Shown: positions 34,940 to 40,915 of the stretch, one piece after another
Position numbering within the stretch: position 1 is the stretch's first letter
How the letters are laid out: each line of letters opens with the position of its first letter
Source: Bacteroidales bacterium
GTDB taxonomy: Bacteria > Bacteroidota > Bacteroidia > Bacteroidales > P3
Assembly (NCBI GenBank): GCA_017480225.1
Contig: JAFVBB010000009.1
Coordinates: forward strand, 1-40,915
Direction: 5' to 3'
DNA length: 40,915 nucleotides
The notes under the pieces: generated by a model
What the model was told of the DNA's origin: nothing
The model's input: the letters and a program-made list of their open reading frames with translations, nothing else
Database searches by the model: none
Program-made: the position numbers and the translations under genes

Positions 34940-35284
34940 GACATCTTTTGTAATGTGTCTGGGCAGAACGGCAACCTGCGCCCTATATTGTGCCGCACAA
35001 GAAAAAAAAGCCAACGCAGGCACAGCCAATTGCCGCGAAGCGGCGACGCCTCACGGCACATCTGCGCGGCTGGCGACGCCACGGCGCGTCGAGCCGCGTC
35101 CCGACAGGGTCACAAAGCCGCCTGTTCTACGATTGTTCTCCGATTGTTCTTCGATTGTTCTCCGATTATAAATCGAAGAACAATCGAAGAACAATCGGAG
35201 AACAATCGAAGAACAGACGGTGTTGACACGGTGTCAAAGGCTACCTGGGGCAGCCTGACCATACCCGTGCCGAGGCGCCACCAT
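34940..35284. other. Intergenic region with palindrome family 1
   Basis: This 345-nt stretch lies between two leftward genes. It holds copy 2 of repeat family 1 (35118-35220). The part from 34940 to 35117 is GC-rich and I see no promoter or gene in it. Confidence 0.55.
35118..35220. repeat. Palindromic repeat family 1, copy 2
   Basis: A 103-nt inverted repeat with 49-nt arms (35118-35166 and 35172-35220) and a 5-nt loop TATAA. It has the same 11-nt alternating units as the copy at 3203-3305. The left arm differs from the right by three bases, two of them in the outermost 14 nt. The shared 11-nt flank lies to the right here (35221-35231, TGTTGACACGG) and to the left in copy 1, so the two are in opposite orientation. 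It sits 65 nt after the stop of the membrane-protein gene. Confidence 0.95.
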
Positions 35285-35827
35285 TCACCCCCTACGGGCA
35301 AACGCCGCACGGAACAGAGTGCGCACAAGCGGCTGTATGAAAAGCAGCTGCGAGAACAGCGCAAACGGAAGGTTGTAGCACACCGTGCGGAACCACACGG
35401 CAATGAGTTTAACCAGGGTAATACCCTCGCCATATGGGAAATAGAAGAACGAGGCAAGCAGGCTCATCGCCGGGCACATGAAGAAGACGGTGGAGAAGAT
35501 TATTGCCGTCTCGAACAACGCAGGGCTCGTGGCCGAGGGGTCGAACATGCGCGAGGCGAGGCGGAACGACAGCGGCTGCCCCACGGCCACCTCAAGGCAA
35601 TAGGCGCAGACGAACTCCACCGCCACCACCAACCATATCGGCACAAAGCGAGCGAACATGTACACCCCGCCCTGCCGGCCGATGGCATCGAGCAGGCTGT
35701 CGGTGCCGGTGGCCGACATGAGCGCCGACCCGTTCACGACATAGAGGTTGTAGAACACGAAAGCATGAACCGTTATCACAACGGTGAGCAGAGCGAAGAG
35801 CATCCTTTGAAGTTGATTTTGTGGCAT
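35285..35827 (-). CDS. Four-helix membrane protein, DUF2798-like
   Basis: From ATG 35827 (MPQNQLQRMLFALLTVVITV) the protein has 180 aa and four hydrophobic segments, at about residues 8-28, 55-75, 103-125 and 148-168. The N-terminus with a Met-Pro-basic start, then a helix with VHAFVFYNLYVVNG, resembles DUF2798-type small membrane proteins of unknown function; the second half repeats the same helix-pair layout. The longer frame from 35941 is excluded by the promoter at 35860-35867. No enzyme motif is seen. Confidence 0.7.
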   Translation of the reverse strand: MPQNQLQRMLFALLTVVITVHAFVFYNLYVVNGSALMSATGTDSLLDAIGRQGGVYMFARFVPIWLVVAVEFVCAYCLEVAVGQPLSFRLASRMFDPSATSPALFETAIIFSTVFFMCPAMSLLASFFYFPYGEGITLVKLIAVWFRTVCYNLPFALFSQLLFIQPLVRTLFRAAFARRG

Positions 35828-35859
35828 TTCCCTTTGATTTGACTTTGAAATTTGGCCTG

Positions 35860-35867
35860 CAAAGGTA
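35860..35867 (-). promoter_or_regulatory. -7 element of the DUF2798-like gene
   Basis: Minus strand TACCTTTG followed by CA fits TAnnTTTG. The transcript would start near 35856, leaving about 29 nt before ATG 35827. Confidence 0.6.
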
Positions 35868-36114
35868 CGAAAAACCCGCCAAACACGCCGCCCCCGGCAG
35901 CCGCAAAAAGTTTTCAACAGCCCACTGTCCACCCATCCCACTGGCCGAGATTGTGACCTGGGAAAGAAGAAAAAGTGCCCGCCACATGGAAATCAAAATG
36001 TGCGATGCAAATGCGATTAAACGACAGTCCGATTGTTTGCGTCCGACTGGAACGAGCGCGGGATGGTGACGAGGGGCATGTGCAGGGTGGGGATGCCGTT
36101 TCAGAAAAAAGGCG

Positions 36115-36122
36115 TAACTTTG
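36115..36122 (+). promoter_or_regulatory. -7 element of aroE, near the start codon
   Basis: TAACTTTG followed by CAGC and then the ATG at 36127. With the usual 3-5 nt from the element to the transcript start, the mRNA would begin at or within a few bases of the ATG, so aroE may be leaderless. Confidence 0.6.
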
Positions 36123-36126
36123 CAGC

Positions 36127-36879
36127 ATGGACACAAGACACTTCGCTCTGTTGGGCTACCCGCTGGAGCATTCGTTCTCAAAGCGTTGCTTCGACGCGCA
36201 GCGTATACCGGAAGCCGACTATTCGCTCTGCGCCATGCCACGTCTTCCCGACCTTCACCGCTGGGCGGAGGAGCGCGGTATGTCGGGTTTCAACGTGACC
36301 AGCCCATTCAAGACGGAGGCCGCCAGGCAGATGGACACCCTCTCAGTCACGGCGGCGGAGACCGGAGCTGTGAACTGCGTGGTGGTCGACGGCGGTAAGC
36401 TGGCAGGCCACAACACCGACGCGCCCGCCTTCGCCTCGACGCTTCGCGGCTGGATGGGCTCGCTTGGCAGGCCGATGCCAAGCATTGCCGTGGTGATGGG
36501 CACCGGCGGGGCGGCCCAGGCTGTGAGCCATGCGTTGCGCAGCCTGGGCGTGAGCCATTGCCTGGCGAGCCGCACCCCGCAGGCCAGGCCGGGGTCGACC
36601 GGATACGGCGAGGCTCGCGAGCTGCTGCGCCTCCACGGCGACGCGCTGCTGGTCAACGCCACCCCGGCAGGCACATCGCCCCGCAGCGAGACCTCGGCAT
36701 GGCCGTGGCCCGATGAGTTGCGGGCTGGGATGGCGGTCTACGACCTGGTGTACAACCCCTCGCCCACCCTGCTGATGAAAGAAGCCTCCGCACGCGGGGC
36801 TGACGTGTGCGGAGGCTTGGCCATGCTTGAGGAGCAGGCACGGATCAGCCGTGTGCTGTGGGGGCTGGAGCAGGGCTAA
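36127..36879 (+). CDS. aroE: Shikimate dehydrogenase
   Basis: AroE reduces 3-dehydroshikimate to shikimate with NADPH in aromatic amino acid synthesis. The 250-aa protein shows FALLGYPLEHSFSKRCFD, the catalytic Lys in FNVTSPFKTEAARQM, the Asp in GHNTDAPAFASTL and the nucleotide loop VMGTGGAAQAVSHAL. It is slightly shorter than many homologues (about 270 aa), as is usual in Bacteroidetes. Its stop codon overlaps, on the opposite strand, that of the 949-aa gene. Confidence 0.95.
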   Translation: MDTRHFALLGYPLEHSFSKRCFDAQRIPEADYSLCAMPRLPDLHRWAEERGMSGFNVTSPFKTEAARQMDTLSVTAAETGAVNCVVVDGGKLAGHNTDAPAFASTLRGWMGSLGRPMPSIAVVMGTGGAAQAVSHALRSLGVSHCLASRTPQARPGSTGYGEARELLRLHGDALLVNATPAGTSPRSETSAWPWPDELRAGMAVYDLVYNPSPTLLMKEASARGADVCGGLAMLEEQARISRVLWGLEQG

Positions 36880-39725
36880 CCAAGCAGATGGCGCCGTGCA
36901 TAATCGGCAGCCCATTCGCGCAAGCCTGGCGCGTTGACGATGTCTATGTGGGCGGCCAGGCCGATGTAAAATCGTCCGAGCCCCTCAAGACCCAGCACCT
37001 CGGTATCGAGCATGTAGCGTCCGTCCTTCATGTTGGTCAGCTCAGCCTCGGAGCCGTCGCACTCGTCAACCAGCAGGTTGTAGGCCACGGCATCAAGCAT
37101 AAGCTGCACCCTGACAGGCTCGCCCTCAGTACTGCGGAAGAGGTCGATGCGACCCTCGTGATGATCCTTTTGGTGAGTCCATGGGGTTTCCTCCACCCTC
37201 ACGTCGCCTATCCTGCTGAGTGAGAAAAGACTCACCTCGCCAGCATCGACGTCGTAGGCCCACACCTGCTTGTTGCCCTTGGTGAAAGCGAAAGGCTCCA
37301 CGCGGCAGTCGACAGTGTCGAGGCTGCGCTCCGGACGGTAGCCCTGCAAGATGGCCTGGCAGCGATGCTCCATGGCGGTGCTGATGGCAATCTCGATGCG
37401 GGCGCGGCTGGCGTCGAAATGCAGCTTGCGGTTGAGCAGCACCATGCGCGTGGCGTTGTCCATGCGGCGGCTCTCGGCGTTGACACGCACATAAGCCACC
37501 CCCTCGAGCTCGACAATCTTGAAGTCACAAGGCTCCACACGAATGGCCACTACCCGCTCGTTCTGCATGGCCTCAAGATGAATGTAGGGCATCAGTTCCA
37601 GGCCGAAGGCGCGCTTGGCAGAGTCGCTCACATGGCGCATGTAGGAATCGACTGTCTGCAAGCCAAGAGCCGCCATGTCGGCCTGCAAGCCCTCGACATG
37701 GCCATGATCGTTCACGCCAAGGTAGATAACACCGCCCTCGCGCGAGTTGAGCATGGCGCACACACCACGGAAGACGTTGCGGCGCTGCGCCTCAGTATCG
37801 ACCTGCATGTGGTTGTCGGGCGGGAAGACGAATGACGATTTGAACTCCTTGCGCTCATCCTCGACACCAAAATAGTCCTCGTCGGCCTCGTTGAAGTCGG
37901 TCTCCGACTCGTCGTCGACACGTAGCTGACGGGTAATCTCGAGCTCAATCTGTCGCTGCACACTGCCGGAAAGCACGCCTGCCATACGGTTGCCGGACTG
38001 CACCAGGCGTGCCAGATTGGCAAGCATGGGGACGTCGCCAGCAATCATGCTCTCGAGGAACTGCTCGTCAGGGCACTCGCGGTTGTACTGCATGAGTGTA
38101 TAGATGATGTTTGTGCGCCGCATCACACCGGGAAGATCCTCGATGCTGGCGTCGGGCTCGGGCACCTCGATGCGGTCGAAGCGGCCGCAGGCGAAGCGCA
38201 CCATGTTCTCAAGGGTGCGCGAGCCAAAGTCAGCGTAGTGCATCGACGTATTGTCGCCGCACAGACGGCTAATCAGCTGTACCACCCCCAACATGCGGTA
38301 GCGCTCGACGGGCATGTTGGTGTATTTCTGCTTGACATACAGCACACGGGAAAGCAGGCGACAGAAACGATCGTCGACCTCGCACGTCTCTTCGGAGACC
38401 TCGCCGCTGTCGGCATATTGCGAGCCGAAAGACTCGACCATGCGGCGATAGCCCACCTCCTGGGAAACACGGAAAGAGTCGTCGAGAAGTCCCATTATGT
38501 CGCCATTGATAAAGCCTCGGTCGTAGTTTTTGTCGACAATGGTAACGCGGGCCACCATGCCATTAGAAAGGACAAAGCTGTCGTCCTTCTTCACCGAGAC
38601 CACGAAGCCGAACTCCGACCACCACAGGGAGAAGCCATTCTGCTCACCTATGAGCTCGCAGACCATGGACGTGCCAATTTCGGTTTTGTCGCAGTCAAAG
38701 AGAAAGTCCCAGAAGGGGTACATGAGGTCGAACTGGCTGTTGTCACCATCGGCAGTGCCGATGGTGGCATTGATCACCTGTCCGACACGCAGGTATTTGC
38801 AGAACATGTTGAGATTGTAGCGGAAGCGGCCGGTGTAGACGCACGAGCCAGACAGACGCTCATAAGATGGGTCGATTGTGGCCACCTGCATCCAGTCGGT
38901 TCCCTTGCCAACAATGCGGACAAGCACGTCGGTGTCGTCGCTATAGCGGGAAAGCTTGCGTTGCGACAACTCCTTGCGGGTCATTGAGCCGAGAAAATTG
39001 TAGAAAAATTGCGCAAGAGAATCGAAGTCGGACGATTTGGAAAGACTCAGGCGCAGAGATGGCTGCGCGCAGACACGCAGGCGGCCGTCGCACACAACAA
39101 CCGAGTCATGCAACTTCACATTGCTCATTTCGTGCGGAGAAAGAGCATAGACAGAGAACTGCTTGTCGCGCAACTGTGCGCTTCCGTCGCCCACAAACCA
39201 CTTGACAGTATTGCCGGAGGCTGGAAGCAGCTCGGTGCGCCGTAGTGTCTGCATGAAAAGGTATGGCTCAAAGTTAATGACATCATTCCACGAATATTTG
39301 AATAGCACGCGTCCCACGCCGGTCAAAGCCCTGACAGCGTCGTCAAGTAGAACGTCACGGTCAATTTCAGGGACAAGCCTCACCATAAGCAAATCCATGC
39401 ACGCAAGCATTTGGTGCAAGTCAATTCGGGCGTCGTCGCGGTTCACCAGACCCAGCAAGGCCATAATGCGTACCTGCCTCACCGACTCATCACGGTCTAT
39501 CGACTCATCAATCATTGCCCCGATAGGGTGTTTCGACATATTGTCACAAAGCTGGCTCACACGGCTCCGGAGCAATTCCACCGAGCTTCGGTAAAAATCG
39601 TCGCTTGTTCCGTCTTCATTCTTCTTGAAAAGATAGTTGATGAACTTGTCAAGGTTCACGTCGATGTACTCCGGCTGTAAATCAAGCCACAGGGTCGGTC
39701 TGTTGTCAAATTGAGTGTCTGTCAT
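36876..39725 (-). CDS. AlbA_2 (Schlafen-like) and WYL domain fusion protein
   Basis: A 949-aa cytoplasmic protein. Residues about 622-750 look like an AlbA_2 (divergent AAA-4 / Schlafen-type) domain: EDERKEFKSSFVFPP, then LNSREGGVIYLGVNDHGHVE and VVAIRVEPCD...VAYVRVNAESRRMD. Residues about 775-850 resemble a WYL domain (RIEIAISTAMEHRCQAIL; RVEPFAFTKGNKQVWAYDVD; FSLSRIGDVRV), followed by a WCX-like end (870-949). The first 600 residues match no family I recognise; short stretches with strand pattern (LRVGQVINATIGTADGD; NGMVARVTIVDKNYDRG) recall OB/S1 folds but this is weak. AlbA_2 and WYL proteins often regulate transcription or defence in response to nucleic acid ligands; no defence genes are next to it. 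Single gene, ATG 39725. Confidence 0.85.
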   Translation of the reverse strand: MTDTQFDNRPTLWLDLQPEYIDVNLDKFINYLFKKNEDGTSDDFYRSSVELLRSRVSQLCDNMSKHPIGAMIDESIDRDESVRQVRIMALLGLVNRDDARIDLHQMLACMDLLMVRLVPEIDRDVLLDDAVRALTGVGRVLFKYSWNDVINFEPYLFMQTLRRTELLPASGNTVKWFVGDGSAQLRDKQFSVYALSPHEMSNVKLHDSVVVCDGRLRVCAQPSLRLSLSKSSDFDSLAQFFYNFLGSMTRKELSQRKLSRYSDDTDVLVRIVGKGTDWMQVATIDPSYERLSGSCVYTGRFRYNLNMFCKYLRVGQVINATIGTADGDNSQFDLMYPFWDFLFDCDKTEIGTSMVCELIGEQNGFSLWWSEFGFVVSVKKDDSFVLSNGMVARVTIVDKNYDRGFINGDIMGLLDDSFRVSQEVGYRRMVESFGSQYADSGEVSEETCEVDDRFCRLLSRVLYVKQKYTNMPVERYRMLGVVQLISRLCGDNTSMHYADFGSRTLENMVRFACGRFDRIEVPEPDASIEDLPGVMRRTNIIYTLMQYNRECPDEQFLESMIAGDVPMLANLARLVQSGNRMAGVLSGSVQRQIELEITRQLRVDDESETDFNEADEDYFGVEDERKEFKSSFVFPPDNHMQVDTEAQRRNVFRGVCAMLNSREGGVIYLGVNDHGHVEGLQADMAALGLQTVDSYMRHVSDSAKRAFGLELMPYIHLEAMQNERVVAIRVEPCDFKIVELEGVAYVRVNAESRRMDNATRMVLLNRKLHFDASRARIEIAISTAMEHRCQAILQGYRPERSLDTVDCRVEPFAFTKGNKQVWAYDVDAGEVSLFSLSRIGDVRVEETPWTHQKDHHEGRIDLFRSTEGEPVRVQLMLDAVAYNLLVDECDGSEAELTNMKDGRYMLDTEVLGLEGLGRFYIGLAAHIDIVNAPGLREWAADYARRHLLG

Positions 39726-39894
39726 ATTGTAATTATTTGTGTGTTGTCCAATACATCAGTGTTGTTGCACAAAGCCTACCACATACTGAATGCAACGTCG
39801 CTGTGCAAAAATAGGAATAAAAATTGATTTGATAACGAAAGCCCGAAAGATTTCTTGTACAAAGCAATATTCAGCATTAATAAAAAGCTGTAAA

Positions 39895-39923
39895 CAAAAA
39901 GGGCAGACTCTGCGCCTGCCCTT
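39895..39923 (-). terminator. Intrinsic terminator of tRNA-Val
   Basis: On the minus strand directly after the tRNA, an 8-bp perfect stem AAGGGCAG/CTGCCCTT (39923-39916 with 39906-39899) with a 9-nt loop is followed by TTTTTG and more T. Confidence 0.85.
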
Positions 39924-39924
39924 G

Positions 39925-39999
39925 TGATCTGTACAAGATTTGAACTTGTGACCTCTTGCCTGTCAAGCAAGCGCTCTAAACCAACTGAGCTAACAGATC
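39925..39999 (-). tRNA. tRNA-Val (anticodon GAC)
   Basis: The 75-nt minus-strand sequence folds as a standard tRNA: acceptor GATCTGT/ACAGATC, D arm GCTC/GAGC, anticodon stem CTTGC/GCAAG with loop TTGACAG, and T arm ACAAG/CTTGT with loop TTCAAAT. The anticodon GAC reads GUC and GUU, so the charge is valine. Discriminator base A; CCA is not encoded. It has its own promoter and terminator and is a single-gene unit. Confidence 0.96.
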
Positions 40000-40026
40000 A
40001 TGCAATTCCTCTCTTGAAATCGGGTG

Positions 40027-40058
40027 CAAAAGTACACAAAAAAACATAACCAGCCAAA
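40027..40058 (-). promoter_or_regulatory. tRNA-Val promoter (TAnnTTTG type)
   Basis: Minus strand -33 TTTG (40058-40055), 20-nt spacer, -7 TACTTTTG (40034-40027). The transcript would start about 25 nt before the mature 5' end. Confidence 0.75.
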
Positions 40059-40076
40059 TATTTTTGAAAAAAAGTG

Positions 40077-40084
40077 TATTTTTG
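40077..40084 (+). promoter_or_regulatory. -7 element of the nitroreductase gene
   Basis: TATTTTTG followed by CAAAG fits TAnnTTTG. It lies back to back with the tRNA-Val promoter. Predicted leader to ATG 40230 is about 140 nt. Confidence 0.55.
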
Positions 40085-40229
40085 CAAAGTAAAGCGACGC
40101 ATCGCCATATTATAACAGATTAAAATACAGAGTACAGCAAAGCAACCCAAAGAATGCAGGACGGGACAGACGCAATGGCCATCCAGCATGAAGAAACAGG
40201 GCATAACTATCCAATAATTGGAGAAATCT

Positions 40230-40868
40230 ATGGCAGACAACTATCTTGAAAAACGATACGAAGAGACACTCGGACAAGGCAGGGTGAGAGTGAAACGCAT
40301 AGGCCACACTGTCGATGAATTGCTCACACGCACACGCAGCACCAGAGGCTACAACCCGGCATATGTAGTTTCGCGCGCCGAACTGGAACGCATCGTGGCA
40401 GTGTGCTCGCGTGTGCCAAGCGGGTGCAACCAGCAGGCACTACGGTTCAAACTTACAACAAAGGATGACGGAGCCGCACAGGTGCTGAACTTGGTTCGAA
40501 TGGGGGCGGCATTGCCCGATTTGCACTTGCCACTGCCGGGCACCGAGCCTCAAGCTTTTATCGTTTGTTGCACTGCCGCAAAAGAAACCCGACTGATTGA
40601 CATCGACCTTGGCATTGCACTACAAAGCATGGCATTGAAGGCTACCGAAATGGGTTTGAGCACACTGATGATTGGCGCATTCGACCATGAAAAGCTTCGC
40701 AACGAACTGCATCTCGAGTTTGAGCCGCTTATGGTACTGGCAGTAGGTAAAGGCATAGAACGAATACAACTTGTCCCCATTTCGGCCGATGAGCCTCACG
40801 CTTACTATCGAAAGGACGGCGTACACTATGTACCCAAGGTACGTCCACAGGAGCTGATAATTAATTAG
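40230..40868 (+). CDS. Nitroreductase family protein
   Basis: A 212-aa FMN-dependent nitroreductase-like flavoprotein. Blocks: the FMN-phosphate contact RTRSTRGYNP, PSGCNQQALRFKL (family P-x-G-x-N-x-Q), LGIALQSMALKATEMGLSTL, and VLAVGKG near the end. Start ATG 40230 (MADNYLEKRYEETLGQG) is preceded by a GGAGA ribosome site; the frame opens earlier at a TTG (40218). Substrate cannot be told; such enzymes reduce nitro compounds, quinones or act on thiol-redox partners. Complete within the window. Confidence 0.9.
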   Translation: MADNYLEKRYEETLGQGRVRVKRIGHTVDELLTRTRSTRGYNPAYVVSRAELERIVAVCSRVPSGCNQQALRFKLTTKDDGAAQVLNLVRMGAALPDLHLPLPGTEPQAFIVCCTAAKETRLIDIDLGIALQSMALKATEMGLSTLMIGAFDHEKLRNELHLEFEPLMVLAVGKGIERIQLVPISADEPHAYYRKDGVHYVPKVRPQELIIN

Positions 40869-40915
40869 CAAGTGCGCCGGGCACCATTACTTCCAGTAGC
40901 GTTGGCCATGATGGC

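Noticed and set aside
33551-35842. 763-aa plus-strand frame across the glutamine synthetase gene and palindrome 2
   Set aside because: Antisense shadow of glnA and the membrane-protein gene; sequence is low-complexity His/Val/Gly-rich.
39925-39999. tRNA-Asp
   Set aside because: The anticodon loop reads GAC, not GTC, so the tRNA is for valine.

Overview
The window reads as chromosomal DNA of a GC-rich member of Bacteroidota, most likely order Bacteroidales (Muribaculaceae, Porphyromonadaceae or Prevotellaceae-like). The support is the recurrent TAnnTTTG (-7) promoter motif, once or twice with a TTTG -33 element at 19-20 nt, the complete hmuYRSTUV haem operon, a type IX secretion type B C-terminal domain, a DUF3078 barrel and a calycin-like lipoprotein. 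Species cannot be fixed from the window.

Layout. 1-3000: rpsO and pnp form a leftward operon ending in a strong hairpin. 3200-3305: a 103-nt palindrome made of 11-nt units. 3495-12957: a rightward seven-gene haem operon (calycin-like lipoprotein, hmuY, hmuR, hmuS, hmuT, hmuU, hmuV). 12982-14880: leftward methionine gamma-lyase family gene and elbB. 15026-18827: a tight leftward four-gene cassette for UDP-ManNAc3NAcA (wbpI, wbpB, wbpE, wbpD order). 18955-19068: first copy of a second repeat family. 19223-21624: SAM hydroxide adenosyltransferase, then convergent recX and DUF3078. 22022-24989: lptF/G-type permease, sufE, sufT-like, oppC-like permease. 25095-25603: a decayed YcxB-like gene in an AT-rich patch. 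25774-31029: leftward flippase, type IX cargo and prfA. 31184-31297: second copy of the second repeat. 31488-35827: pepP, then leftward folK, glutamine synthetase, another copy of the long palindrome and a small membrane protein. 36127-39725: aroE meeting, stop to stop, a 949-aa AlbA_2/WYL fusion protein. 39925-40868: tRNA-Val(GAC) and a divergent nitroreductase.

How the parts fit. The hmu operon is a complete anaerobic haem-use set: surface capture (HmuY), outer-membrane import (HmuR), a CobN-like chelatase-family protein (HmuS) and a membrane module with ExbB/TolR-like parts (HmuT/U/V). The wbp cassette makes a diacetamido-uronic acid that in Porphyromonas gingivalis is used in A-LPS, the anchor of type IX cargo; a type IX cargo gene and a flippase lie 11-16 kb away.

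The most unusual structure is non-coding. Two unrelated-looking dispersed repeat families, each present twice, are both inverted repeats whose arms are built from 11-nt tandem units. Family 1 has 49-bp arms and 5-nt loops and its two copies lie in opposite orientation. Family 2 copies are 114 nt each and both sit upstream of surface polysaccharide genes (epimerase and flippase). I know of no described function for either. The second best candidate for something new is the 949-aa protein with about 600 residues of unknown sequence in front of AlbA_2 and WYL domains.
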